Source: Paulownia fortunei
Lineage: Eukaryota > Streptophyta > Magnoliopsida > Lamiales > Paulowniaceae
Reading direction: 5' to 3'
DNA length: 64,000 nucleotides
Assembly (NCBI GenBank): GCA_019321725.1
Contig: CM033116.1
Span: forward strand, 10,496,841 to 10,560,840
Position 1 is the first letter of the stretch, and the number at the start of each line of letters is the position of its first letter. Positions 37,831 through 50,800 of this stretch are shown in pieces. The translations under genes were made by a program, and so were the position numbers. The notes beneath the pieces were generated by a model. That model searched no databases and had not been told where the DNA came from. It worked only from the letters and a program-made list of their open reading frames with translations.

Positions 37831-37855
37831 TACCAATACCAATACCAATACCAAT
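37831..37855 (+). promoter_or_regulatory. Four tandem TACCAA units making four CCAAT boxes
   Basis: TACCAA repeats four times at 37831, 37837, 37843 and 37849, so CCAAT occurs every 6 bp (37833-37855), about 285-305 bp before the start codon. CCAAT is the NF-Y binding core. Whether the array is functional or only a microsatellite cannot be decided from sequence. A C- and T-rich presumed 5' leader follows (37860-38130). Confidence 0.5.
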
Positions 37856-38137
37856 ATTTTTGTATACAACGTGACCCCCTTAATTCATCTCTCTACTTTG
37901 TTAACCACCCCCCAATCATTCTTTGTTCCTCATTAGTTCCCCTGTACAAAAGGCGAGTCCAACGAATTGATTGCTCATAATTTGGAATCATCCACAATTC
38001 GAAAAGTCCCTTCTGCCCACTGCTCCAGATTCTGCTCATAAACCTCCCGAAAACTTTGTTGGAACGACACGTTTCAAGAATTTAACAACTGTTGTTGAAA
38101 TCGTTTCCCTGTATTTGCTCACAAACAGTTGAGAAAT

Positions 38138-41100
38138 ATGGCTCTTGACTGTCATGAGAGGAAAACTTTGCTTTATTCTGATCTATTTAAATGCCATAGA
38201 AATAAGGTCCTAGAAAAAGAACAACAGAATAATGCCATATCAAAGCTGGAAGAAGGCTCAAGTTCGAGCTCGAGCTCGAACCAGTCGTCACCTTGTGACT
38301 CATCTTCCTCGGGTTTCAGCACGCCCTTGTATTCCGATTTGGGCTCGTTTGAAAGCGAGGATGGAGATTTCATTGCTGAGTTGACTCGCCAGATGGCTGA
38401 GTGTATGCTTCAAGAAGAAGAAGAAAACACAGTTGTAAATTACGTTTGTGAGGACTCCGAGGTAAGTGTATATTTCAAAAATAGTGATTGAAGCCTTGCT
38501 TGTTCCAGTTTTCCTATATGCAAATATTTCTTGCTAATTCTTGGTTTGTAATATTAAAGGCAAGTAGCCCTGTGAAGAACAACAACGAGCAGAGTTATGT
38601 GCATTCGGGTGCCATTCACAACCTCGAAAATGGAATATATTCGAGCCCAGTCTGTGTTGATGATCGAATTCCACCAATTCAAGTAAAGACGAACGTTAAT
38701 CAAGATTTATTTTTAAATGATTATTTTTTGAGAAAATGATCCATTATCCAGTGTTTAGCAAATAAATGCTAATTGATACATTTTTCTGTAGGTTTATCAG
38801 TTGAAGAATCAACCACCAGTTAGCAAACAGGGGCCTGTTTGTCGGGGAAGACGAGTCAAAGGAACCGAGTCAGCTCAGCAGAAACAAGTTCAGAAAACTG
38901 AGCAGCATTATGTGCAATACAGGAAGACAGAATGGGGAATTGGACATGGGAGAAATGGGCACTCCGGGTCGGGTATGCAGGCTGTTTTTCTTGGTGGATC
39001 TGGATCGAGAAGTGGGTCTCCTGGGACCGGAGTTTTTTGGCCCCGTGTAACTAGCGACCCGACTGAGCTCAAAAAGAAACCAGGTACCACAATATACGCC
39101 ACATTAATCAAGTTGCACTTCATAAAAATTTATGCATAAAAAATTATATGACTATTTCATACAAATCATTTTGGTGTGACTCAAAAACAAGATTTTATTG
39201 TTCTAGAATATCATGGACGTGCAACCTTAGTATTTTACACTGAATTATATTTTCTTCGCCCTTTTTTGTGATATGTTAATTTTCATATTTCACTAACTCC
39301 CCGTATTTGTTTTAAAAGTTACACTTTAGCCCTTGAATAATTAATGGGAAATTCATCCTTATGTTTATTCGGAGAAAGCTATACGATAAGTGTTTTATTA
39401 GGTTTATAGATGATGCGTGGTTTTCTAATTGTTTGGAAGCTTAGGCTACGTTTGGTTCTATTTCTGAAAACATTTTTAAAGAATGCCTATGAAAAAGTGT
39501 AGAAAATATTCTTTTGATATTTGTTTGAGTACTAAAATAGGTTGAGTTGTTTTTAAAACATATATTTAGTGAAAAGTATTTGACTTTATTTTTAAATAAT
39601 ATTAATTGGATGTCATGTAACACAAGAGGGGTCGATGTAATAATATAAAACGTGAGAATAATTATAGTTCATGCTATTTTATTCTCTAAATTTATTACTT
39701 TTTTTTCTTTTTCAATTTTTTGGAATATTTTAAAATAAAATTTATTTTTTAAAATATTTTTTTTTCAAACTATTAACCATTAACTTTTGATCACTATTTT
39801 TAAGAAAAGTATATAAAATATTTATTTTTTAAATTTCATCTAAAATTACGTGTCAAAATTATGTGTCTAAGTCAAATTAAGCCTATATTTTTGGGTAAGA
39901 GGGAGTATTTAAAATGAGAGAGAATTAATATGTGGTAGATGATGCAATAGTCACGAGAAAAAGCGAAAAAGTAAAGAAAAGGGAAAAAGGGGGGATGGCG
40001 GGTTGATGTATTGAAAAATAGGATATTTGTGAATTTAGATTTTGATAAGAGTGTAGCAAAAAATAATGTAACAGAACTGCAAATCCTTTTATGATTGTTA
40101 GAATTTTAGTTTTGTCATCCAAAATTAGAACCAAACAAAACCATAACTTTTCTCTTTATAGAATTTATATATTGTTGCACGAACAGCTTCATGACCTAAC
40201 TGAAAAGCGACTTTACAAATTACTTATAGTATCTAATAGTAATATAAATTTAGCAAGAATGTTTGCCTGATTCTTTTAAATGTTGAGAAAAATGGCGTAT
40301 GTCAATAATTGTATCTCGCTTGATTCTTCACTCTTATAATCCTAACTTGCTAAATAATTCATTGCATTTAATGCACCATAATACATTTAATTAACTATTT
40401 TTTTAATATTATTCATGCACCCAAATTATTTGAATGGCGATATGTAAAAATTGAAAGTCAAAATGAAAACAAAGAAGATAAGTAAAGTTAAGGTGTGGAG
40501 AGTATTTCAAAACAAGGTTTCCAATTTTAACACGGAACAAATACATGAATTTAATTGTAATAAATCCAGGCTCAAATTTCTGATATTTCCTTCGTACCAA
40601 TTTTGTTGTTCCATTTTTCCTCCATCTCATCCTTTTGGGATTGACTAGATATAAAATTTTAGGTATAGTTGAAAAAAATTAAATTATATGTTTATATTAT
40701 TGTCATCAAATGTGATTGACATTTAGCAGTATCATATTATTATTTAAATAATAAAATATTTTTAAGAAAAAAAAATATTTTAAATGTAGAGCCATAGCAA
40801 ACATCCTAAGAGAAAATAAACACAACAAAACTTTAAACAAATGGATTACAACTCTTGAGTGTTTAGCAATCATTAGCGAACAAAATTTAAAAATAGTACT
40901 CCTCGTCCTTGAAAAAAGATCCTATATAATTGGACATGGAGTAATAGATAAGAGATGACAATTAAAAATATTATTATATTATTCCTTTAATTTAAATGAT
41001 TATTTTGAAAAATAATTTCCACTTAAGAAATAGTCTATTTTTGAAATGTATTAAAAACAATATATAACCAATAATTTGAATAGAGGGGGTACATGATAGT

Positions 41101-43310
41101 TAAACTTGTCTTAGAATAACGTTTGGAAAGGACTTTTCTTAAAATTTAGTGTGTTGATAAGTTAGAGTTGAGGAAGAGATTTAAGAAAATTTGTTAGTAA
41201 TCATGTTCTCATATATATTCTTGGTTTTTAAGCAATAATTATAGTTCAATTCAAATATTTTATAGCGAAGAAAATTTATGTAGTCATGACAAAAAAAATT
41301 CTACACTTATTTCCTCTCCCCTACCTTTTATCCATCAAGTAAAATTGTAAATTATGGATGGCACTTAACATTGGAATTCTTAATTCTCTTTGCTGCAGTG
41401 TCATTGGTTAAAACTTTAAAGTTTTACATCATTATGTGTATCGTAAATTACTCATTGTTGATGAATTTTACGTCTTATATCTATTAAAAGTTTGAATATT
41501 GTTCTCTACTAATATGATATTTCTTTTTTCTCAAAATTTATTGTTGTCTTTTTTTATTATATCTTAAAATAAGATTTAATTTTTTAAAATATTTTTTTAA
41601 ATAATTTTTTTAATTAAAATAATGATGTAATATCATCATCTTAAAACTTTAAACTTTTATTTTTGATGACAATAGTATAAATTATACAAAATTAAATTTT
41701 TGCATGGTATCAAAATGGATCTCTAATTTTAGATGAATGGAGAAATATTAGGACAGCGACTTTGGAATCTTTTTTATTCAAAGGCTCTTGATTCCATGTT
41801 GTTTTTTGTGAGTCGTGATCTTGTCTGGTTTTGCATCTTCTTCTATGATGTCATCTTAATAGATTGGGATAGGCATCAGCCAATAACATTAGATTGGAAT
41901 CTTGTTTGGTGGGATCTCATTTCATTGGATCAACTTTAGTACTTTGGGCAAAGTAGAAAGCAATCAATGAGGACCACACACGGCTATTTTCCCCTTGAGA
42001 TTTTTTCTTATGAGAGAGACTTGTTGGTTGATTAATGATATGTTGATTCTTAAATTTTGTGTGAGTAAAAAAAAAAAAAGAAGGTATTTATAAACAAGGA
42101 TTAATTATATTTCTTTTCCTTTCAACAATAGATAAATAACAATATTTTTTTCCTCTTCTTTTATAATTATAAAACCCCCTCTAAATATCATGGTTATCAA
42201 AGTTCTCCTATTGTTAGGTTTTGAACGAAAAATAATGGCATCAGCATAAGTTCTATCTGTAGGGAAATTTATTATAATTATTTTTGTTATAAGAACCGTA
42301 CAAAACTTTTCAAGAACTTTTCACTAACTATAGAATTTTGCTCCCCCTGGGGTGGGGAGAGTGAGGTTGGCTTAAGGTTTCATCAGATTCAAACTCTTTA
42401 AATTGAATTCCAAACAATAAATATTTGGATTAAGACTAATTAAAGAGTTTAATTTTAAGATACAAACACTCTCAATTTAACTCTCAATATAAATGCAGGG
42501 TAAAAATAATATTTGCATTTTAGAAATTTTGAAGCTTTTAGACAATGATTTTAATTATAGATATATTACATAAGCGCACTCTTAAACTATAGAGACATTA
42601 CAAATCCGCCCCTTCCGAAATACAAATATTGCAAAGACATCTGAGTGCAGAATGACCATTTAACAAACTAATAATTTGATGATATGTTTCATTTTTTAAT
42701 TTTGTTTGATCAGGTTGCTCAATGGTTCTGATGCCTACAAGAGTTCTGCAAGCGTTGGAGCTCCATTTTAACCGACGTCATGACTCCACAGTCCCACCAT
42801 TATTAAGTGGTGGGTCTCCCAATCACTCCTGCCCGAAAGGTACCCTATCCTTTCCCTTTCGTATAATGGAATCTGCTTGCTACCTTGGACAATAAGAATA
42901 TTGAATCTTGATAAGGATGTTTGTTAAGTATTTGATTTTAATTTTTTGAGTCTCCCTAGCGTGATAAAGGTTTGTTTTGCTAAATATCTAATCTTTGTAC
43001 AGTACTAAATATTTTATTTTAATTTGATATTTTATTTAATACTCTAAATTATAAATGTATAAAATATAAATTGTCGTTATATCTCACTCTCATCCACTTG
43101 AAAAAAAATCTTGATACAAACTTTTTAATAGATATAAATAAATCATAAATACAAAAGAGAAATCCATTTTGTGGACAATGCCGACAACTTATCCTGTCAT
43201 TTGCAGATGAATCGACCACATCAAATGGGCTAAGAAATGGACATTCACAGCTGGAAAACCGGCCTGCGAATCACGACGAGATGCAACTACCGCAAGAATG
43301 GACTTACTAG
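38138..43310 (+). CDS. Plant-specific protein of unknown function, five exons
   Basis: Predicted CDS join(38138..38461, 38560..38682, 38792..39083, 42714..42839, 43207..43310): 969 nt, 322 residues. Every intron is GT-AG and all joins keep frame (phases 0, 0, 1, 1). The first ATG after the pyrimidine-rich leader was chosen; an upstream in-frame TTG is not a likely start. Features: a serine-rich run at residues 41-58, an acidic patch with DGDFIAELTRQMAECML at 75-91, a basic middle (RGRRVKG, 168-174), GMQAVFLGGSGSRSG at 210-224, GTGVFWPR at 227-234, a split-codon GCSMVLMPTRVLQALELHF from 247, and a C-terminus LPQEWTY. The motif order is that of a small plant family lacking a known catalytic domain. 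I infer a nuclear or regulatory protein only weakly. There is no signal peptide or membrane segment. Intron 3 is 3.6 kb; the others are 98, 109 and 367 bp. A homologue search or transcript would confirm exons 4 and 5. Confidence 0.85.
39444..40144. mobile_element. Tourist/PIF-Harbinger-like MITE in intron 3
   Basis: The left end GGCTACGTTTGGTTCTATTT and right end AATTAGAACCAAACAAAACC form inverted repeats around GTTTGGTTCTA (39450-39460; complement at 40126-40136). The left neighbour is TTA and the right neighbour TAA, consistent with the trinucleotide target preference of this superfamily, though not an exact duplication. About 700 bp, noncoding, AT-rich. Confidence 0.6.
40897..41091. mobile_element. 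Stowaway-like MITE in intron 3
   Basis: The ends TACTCCTCGTCCTTGAA and AATAGAGGGGGTA resemble the CTCCCTCCGTCC terminal repeat of Tc1/mariner-type Stowaway MITEs, flanked by TA. The interior has ATAATTGGACATGGAG and TAAGAAATAGTCTATTTTTG, typical words of this class. About 195 bp, noncoding. Confidence 0.6.
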
Positions 43311-43570
43311 CTCATCCCCATTACTATCTTGATCGGGCGGGCGGGCGGGCTGTCAACATATGGAAGCATATTTATGTAGGGGACACGAAGAAAAATAAAA
43401 TAACTTGCACAAGTCGGCAAAGGAATCTTCAAGAAATAATAAATGAGCCTGAAAATAACATGGCTCTCCTTTTCTCTTTGTATATTGTGTGAAATAGGGT
43501 CAAAGTTTGATGATGAATAAAGAAGTAGTGCAAGTTGCTTGTTTATGTATGTATGTGATTAAGTAAACTT
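43311..43570 (+). other. 3' UTR of the host gene with poly(A) signal
   Basis: After the TAG at 43308-43310 there is GATGAATAAAGAAG; AATAAA at 43516-43521 is a good near-upstream polyadenylation signal. The UTR also holds a GC-rich tetranucleotide run (GGGC four times, 43335-43350) that stands out in this AT-rich region. The 3' end is inferred, not observed. Confidence 0.6.
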
Positions 43571-44504
43571 TTGTTATTGGAAAAATGTCTTCACGATCCC
43601 CTTGACATAATGGAGATTCAATTAATTGTTAGCTAAAAAGAGAGGCAAGGTGAATAAAAAGTGACCCTTTTTCTGTGGAAAAGTTCAATCTCCTAAGAGA
43701 AGTAAAAGTTGTTTGTGAGGCAAAACAATGATGATATATTAATGAAAGGGACTTTTAGACACCAACTGTGAGATCGAGAGTTTTTATAAGGCTATTGATA
43801 ATGCTAGAGTAATTCATTAATGCCAGAGCAATTTTTCTGAATTGGACAGAAATACCCCTTTTAGTTTATTGGGCTATTGTAAACTAACTCTCTCTTATTG
43901 CATACCCTCCCGCAGCTTTAAGCAATCTCTGGTGGCAATGAAATTTAATAACCCAACGACTACTTTTTCCTTGGCCAATGGGCAACCGTTGTTCTACACA
44001 AACATTGTGGTGGTTGTTTTTCCTTAGCTGAATTAAGTCGATTCAATTATTTGGTTTTCTATTCTCAATCTATCTACAAGAACCATATCAAAATTGAATC
44101 AAGCGAATCCAATAAGTGCCCCTCTACCTTGAAATTCTATTTTTTCCACCTATTTTCCTATGCTTCCTCACTTTCTTTTGTTATTTGTGAATCCAACATC
44201 AATAATGGGCAAGAACATGAATTTGCCCATTAATAATTTTCAAATGGTAGGAAGAAATAATCGAGAAAGGGAGACAAAAGGGTAATTAACATTTTCTAAT
44301 GAAACTTACAATCTTGGACCTATCCCTATCGAATAACATACTTTCAGTAATTTTTTGGACTATCAAATCAGGTAATAAAATTCATTGATCAAGTAAGTGA
44401 ATTTCCCAAAATTAATTTGCAGCCCGATATGATAAATCCTTATTGAACTTTCTTTACCAACTTTATCTTCTATATTTGAATTACATTTTCTGTTCGCTCA
44501 TATA
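43571..44504. other. Intergenic DNA, nothing recognised
   Basis: AT-rich noncoding sequence between the gene's probable 3' end and a minus-strand copia LTR. Short open stretches at 43842-44027 and 44051-44233 show no domain, composition or context that would support a gene. Confidence 0.5.
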
Positions 44505-45008
44505 TGTTGGTTATATGTTGTCGAAAAGATATTTTAATTTCAGTTGAAGTGAGGTAATTACGAAACTAATCTCCTTAAAACAGATTTCGTCCCATATACG
44601 GTGCTATAGGAACTTGGACGTCTGTATCCCAAGATACAATACTTCTTCATAAAATTAGTATAACACTATACTAATTTTATCGGGCGAACCAAAAGCTCGA
44701 TTGTATACTTCTCAAAAGAGAATAAGAATACTAACATATTAGAATATATTTTAGTAGGAGGGAGAAGAGAGAAATCAATTGAATATGAATTGATTTAGTG
44801 TGGATTGGAATGAATGAGGGGGTCTTATTTATAGAATTTTGTGTGGCCCTTCATGATTGGTTGTGTCTCTTGGTCCGGATCAATCTACACCATTAGATCA
44901 CATCTCTTGATATCTGGCTGCGATCTAGTGGTTTAGATTGCATCCCTACGTGAAAGGTCCACAACCTTACCACGCACCTCTGCAAACCGGATGGGTGTGT
45001 GCACTCAC
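44505..45008 (-). repeat. Copia LTR fragment (family C), minus strand
   Basis: The reverse complement aligns with the copia C 3' LTR (58260-58768): GGTCCATGG/GGTTGTG, CAATCTA..CCACTAGAT, TCTATAAATA, GACAGACGTCC, GTTCC.ATAGCACC and CTTTTCGACA. Its LTR end reads TGTTGGTT at 44505. The first ~170 LTR bases are missing where gypsy element B begins. No primer-binding site flanks it on the left, so it is not a 5' LTR. Confidence 0.8.
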
Positions 45009-47831
45009 TATAATACCCAATCTTCACACTATTCACTTGGCCAATGTGATTCATGCATCACATGCTACTTATATGCTAATTTGTCTTAATATTAACATGG
45101 CATCTTATATAGCATTTTAATCGTTAGACCTCTAATGCTGTCACATGATATTAGTGGTTGAGATCTTATAACTTAATTAAGAAATTCATTATTTAGATAA
45201 GAGAAAGAATAGATTGGTCAATCTATTAGATATTCATAGGTTATATGTTATAATTTTAGAAGTAATTCAAGGTATTACTAGTAAGTTAATGTGTTTCGAT
45301 TCAACTAGATCAAGGTGTTTTGCAGGTATACATCCATAAACTAATAATACTAGGATATTAAATACGATATAATTTGATTTAAGTGTCATATTTCAAGGTC
45401 TATATGTGCGTATGATTTTAGAAATGAAAACTAGATAATCTATTTAAGAATCGGATATCAATAATTTTAAAGATCGAATAAACGATTAAGAAATTAGGGT
45501 AGAATTTATTATCCGATCGTACAAAAATTAAAATAGGTTGTAAAGAAATAAATAAATGTTGAGAAACACCAGATTAGAGATGTATAAGTTGTGTATAATA
45601 TCAGATTTAAACCACCATTTGACACCTCAAACTTTGCCACCTCATGCTTTCTTATTAAGCTTAAGCTAACTCTCAAGCTAACACCTCAAATCCTTCACCC
45701 TTAAGCCATGATCAGACCCTCATTTCAGCCATTTTCATCTTCCAAACACACACCTTAAGGTCTTCAAGTGCTCCAAATTGATTCCAAGTTGAAATACAAG
45801 CAAGAAAAGCAAAGGAGAAGTGATTACCATCAAGTTTAACATCAAAATCTGCATAGGTAACACTTATCGATGGTTTTGCCTTTGGTTTTCAGATTATTCT
45901 GAATGGGTTTATTATTTATTAAGATTTTAATATCTCTTATAAAAGTTTTAGAAAGTTTTTAGTTAGACTTTGGTACACAAAGAAAGGGTTTTTGATGACA
46001 AACACTTAATAGGAAATACTTGTAGCAGAAACTGTCACCTTACTATTTTCTTGTGTTTTAGGCTTCAAAAGTGTATGCTATGTTAAATAAAACCTACAAT
46101 TATTACCATTTACATGTCCATATATGAGTTAAGAGTATTTTAATGAATTTTGATCGGTTAGAAATTGAAATAGAGATTGATATTGGAGAAACACTCAAAC
46201 TGCCAAAGTAGCAAAATTTATTTTGGTGTGCTGTGAAGGAGACTGAATTAGGGGAGCTAAATCAATTAGTTTTGGCAAGAATATAACATGGTTGTCTTTG
46301 TGTATATGTTATATAAGTGTAGTAAAAAGTTTGGAGAGATTGAATATATGTAAGGGTGCCAAAATCATTAATGTCATGAAGTGCGCAAAACTGTCACCGC
46401 AGGAAAAATCTGTTTCAGTATGCTGTGAAGGGAGCTGAACTTGGGAAGCTATAGTCGTGAGTTTTAGCCATTCTATGACATTGTTACATTTTTTTTGATG
46501 TTATCTAAGTGTGATAAAAATTGGGAGTGAATGAATATGTCTAACGGTGTCAAAATCATCATGCAAATTAATGTGACAGTAAGAAAATGTGAAGTTGTGA
46601 ATCTGTTCCATTTGGTTCATTAACATGTTCTAACATAGATGTGGTGCATTTGATCCCTAACATTTAGGGCGATGTTATAAAATTTATAATCCATCAATTA
46701 AGTGAGGTTAATATATATTTAAGATGTGGAACAAATGTGCGTAGAATGTTGTATTCGGTTATAGTTTCTAAGTGGTAAGATTATTTAGTTAAATTGAGAT
46801 TCAAGATCTCTATACTACATTAGGTATAATGAACTTGTTACTTGAGGATGGTGATTAATATCTTGTATTTTTATAGATTGTTTCACATCTAGGGTTGGGG
46901 TAGTAATACTTAAGAAATCTAAAAGTAACACACAACTGATCAAAGGTAAGTAAAGATTCATTTGCAACTACAATGCATAAACATAGTAAATGTGTGATTT
47001 ATATGTAATACCATAGATCATATGTGCATAGCAGATGGAACGCATTACTGTCATTTATGTCCATTGAGCATACATACATGGACATTGACACGTGCATGCA
47101 TCATATACAAGTATTGTGAGAAATCTTGCATTGCACGACATGATTCTGAGAAATAAAAATATTTTATTGACCACTACTAGTGCACTGAAGCATGCATGGA
47201 TTTGTAGGTTTGTGTGCATGGATTTGTATGCGTACGAGTATGCATGGATTTTCATGCTTATATGATTATTGGCTATTGGATTATGACAATGTGCAGAGCT
47301 CTTTTTTGGTGCATTAGATAGTAGCATTGGTCAGGGGTCCAAGAAAGAAATGATTTTGAGAGAAATATTTTGATGCATGAAATTGCATTGTAGGCATAAC
47401 ATTTTGAGATGCATGATTTGATATTGTGGATTATTATTTGACATGCATAATCTTTATTTGCTGAGCGTTAGCTTATATAGTTTATGCATTGTAGGTGAGT
47501 CTGGTGATACTTGATACCATGAACTTACTGGGCAAGTCGTTGTGGTTCCTACAGGTCTGAGGATCAGTGTACATGGATGACGATTTGTTGGGTTGTGCTA
47601 TGGGAATATTCTAATTTTTACATTCGTTATTATTATGTAAATTGCTGACTATATATAAATGGTGATTTTTCTATATATAGGGTTATATGTGAGAAAATAC
47701 TTTACTATTTCTCAAAGTGCTACATTTGACAAAACTAAATATGTATATATATATACACATGCACACACATGTGCTACCTTATCAAAATTATTGTTATACC
47801 AATATCTATATTTAGTGGTGGGGGTGTTACA
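45009..47831 (+). repeat. 5' LTR of element B
   Basis: It starts TATAATACCCAATC (TG decayed to TA) and ends GGGGTGTTACA, 2823 bp. Around 46165-46270 it resembles the D-family LTR (CACTCAAACTG...GGTGTGCTGTG) more than its own 3' LTR, which follows A in this part. Short GCATGGATTTGTATGC-like repeats lie at 47190-47260. Confidence 0.85.
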
Positions 47832-50800
47832 GAGTAGTATTAGAGCCAAGTTTGTGGTTCTGTAGACTGTTTATGTACATGATCTTTAAAACTGGTAGAA
47901 CACAACCATGCTAGTAAATTTTATTTGTTGAATAATTCATTTTGTATTTCATAAATAATATTGGCCATGTGTTTTAAGATTTTGTATAAAATAATGTTTG
48001 AGGCAGACTCATCAGTAGTAATAAGTACAAAATTTATGGTTGGTATTCTATCTTTAAAGCTACATATTCTCTATTATCCACTAAGTATGTAATAAGACTG
48101 GATAAGGTACTTGATATGTATATGAGGTTAATTACAATGTTTTAATTCCTTCTGGAGATTCAAGATCAACTAATTAGATTTTAAAAGCTCTAGGTTAATT
48201 TTGTTATATTGCTAGGATTACGATATAACCTTTTGTGTTGTTTAATTTATTGAGAATTATGCATTGTGGATTATTTCAGGATTATTAAGACTTTTAATTC
48301 TAGGTGATGAAAATTTAGAAATTTTATGGAAACCAAAGCAGAAAAATGTTTACTATTTGTAGAAAATAAGAAAGATTGTCAAATTATAATTTTTTACAGT
48401 TACCGTGAAAGAGAGTTGTAAGAAAGAGTTATTATCAATCTTTGGGTTGTGTTAGAAATTTTAGAGATAACCAAGTTTACTAAAAATCCATTTGTGTGAT
48501 CTCAGATCTCTTGATACACATTGAAAAGAAATTTTCAGGCATTCTATTGACAAACTAACTGATTTTATCCGGGATATAGTTGTAAGAACAAATCTATCAT
48601 ATACACCTATTGGAATTCAATGAACCTTGAGTTATATTGTTATAATGTTGAGTAAGGCATTAAGATCTAGTACTTCTCCTAAACAAGCTCCACTTCATAT
48701 TCACCTAGAAGAAAGATGAATCTTGAGGTTATGTATTATTTATTGTAATTGAATTCTGTAATAATTTGTAATAAGTACATTTTTTTATACTAAGGTTTAT
48801 TTGATAAATTAAGAGGAGTTACTATGATCTTGAGGATTGATTTTAAGTTTGAATTAATTATGTATTTCTTGTTGTGCCATTGAGTTGACTAATACCTTAA
48901 TTATTTTGATATACATAATGAATAATGTGTTTTATGATTCTATATGGGTATGTTTGGGGTAATATTTATCGATGATATCTTACTGTGCAACGAGAAGAAA
49001 TATGATTGACCTTTGAAAATTTTAAGGAAATAAAAATTATTTGTTCGATTTAGTAAATGCGATCTTTCGATTATGTAATACAATATTTATTTTGGGAGTG
49101 GTAATTTTTTAAGAAGGTGTCCTTGTAACTATTCAAAACTTCGAGATTGTACTGAAATAGAGAAGACCAATAAATGTGATAGAAATAAGAAAAGTTTTCT
49201 GGGTTAGTGATATTATTGGGTATTCAGTCAAAATTTCCCATTAGTTGTTATTGTTTTATTTCATCATACATACAGGTATATGAAATTTGAATAGTTCGCT
49301 AAGTGAGAAGAAATCTCTAATTACTTAAAAAGAAATGATTTGAGGTTCAGTAGTGACTCCAACTTTAGATATAAATTATTTATTGTGTATAGTGGTGTAA
49401 CTCATTGTGTTTTGGTATATGTTTGATGTAATATAGAGAAGTTACTCGACACTCTTTGAGTTAATTAGATTATTTATGTAATACTATATGTGACATTACA
49501 AAATAGAAGTACTTGAAATATCTATATACTCAAAAATAGTTGAACTTGAAAAAAGGATAGATATTATTAGTAAGTGAATATATTGTATGATACATATAAC
49601 TACAGATATCAATGGAATGAAATATCTTAATAGACTAATATTTAAACAAATTTTACATCATAAACTATTATGGGAGTTGAGGGTTGTATAGAGGATGAAT
49701 TAGAGTAAATGATGAATTATCTGTTTATTAATATTTTGGTAAGACTGATTTGATTGATCAAATTTCACATGCTCAAAATAAGGTCGATGAAAGGTTAGGA
49801 TTAAGATGAAAGGCAAAAAAGGGCACTTAAATAGATTTTTATGATAAGTGATAATAATCTCTTAATATGAGATAGATGTGATAATGAGGGATAAGAAATT
49901 GCAAGATTAAGTTTTAGGTGATGATCATGTACTTTTTATTTGTTTTATTTAGTGGTATGAATGATGTTTGTGATCTTAAGAAAATGTACAAATATCGGAT
50001 ACTAGACGAGCTATTATGGAATATATAGTTAATATTTGGTTTGTCACAAAAAAAGGATATACGTATGAAAGTGCATATGTAAGAATGATTTAGTTCTGCT
50101 TTTCAGATGAAAATGGGAAAGCATTCATGAATTTTGTATATGATAATGGAATTGGGTTATTGTTCATAGGTTAACTGAATATGCTCATTTTTTCTTAATT
50201 TACGCCAGGTATTCTTTGGAAATCTATGGAAAGATAAATGTATAGGAAGTGATTAGACTTTATGATTTATTAGTATCTATTCATTCTGATGTAGATTTAA
50301 GGTCTTTGTCCACTTCCTAGAAGATCTTACTTCAGGTATTGGGATCAAAATTATATTTTAGTATTGTGATCATCCATGCATCAATGGGCAATCAGAACAA
50401 TCAAATTAGACTTTGCGAGATATGTTAAAGCTTGTGCATTAGATTGTTGATGTCAATTGAGAAAAAAATTCCTTGGGTGGAATTTCTTATAACAACAGTG
50501 ATAAGACTACTTGGGATAGTTCTCTATGAGGCATTGTATGATAGAAAATATAGGTCATCGTTTTATTGAAATGAATTTGGTGTTTTTTAGACTAAATATG
50601 GTTTGGGAAATGATAGAAGTGGTAGAATAAATTTCTAATGTATGGAAACTAGTTAGAGGTCACCATAGAGTTATGCAGATTAAATAGGATATCGTTGCAA
50701 TTTATGATAGGGGATTAAATTTGTTTGATGGTGTCTCAAATGAAAGGGATTATGTGGCTTAGGCAGAAAAAAAATTGGGATGTTACATACAAATTTAATC

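Larger units (their letters stand above)
39084..42713 (+). other. Long intron 3 of the host gene, transposon-loaded
   Basis: The donor CAG|GTACCA and acceptor TTGATCAG|GTTG join in frame (Gly codon split after its first base). The AT-rich 3630-bp intron contains a Tourist-like element and a Stowaway-like element (listed separately), a perfect palindrome AAAACTTTAAAGTTTT at 41410-41425, and long poly-T/A runs. An open stretch at 41733-41939 has no recognisable domain and is unlikely to be an exon. Confidence 0.75.

Noticed and set aside
37750..37980. Upstream open frame with (YQ)n before the gene
   Set aside because: It reads through the TACCAA microsatellite and pyrimidine-rich leader. The start is not ATG-supported in a transcript context, and the sequence is better explained as promoter/5' leader.
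38173..38373. Minus-strand open frame inside exon 1
   Set aside because: It is the antisense shadow of the serine-rich coding exon. It has no domain and no splice or context support.
41733..41939. Possible extra exon or small gene in intron 3
   Set aside because: Tryptophan-rich and repetitive in composition with no recognised domain. Exon 3 to exon 4 already joins in frame without it.
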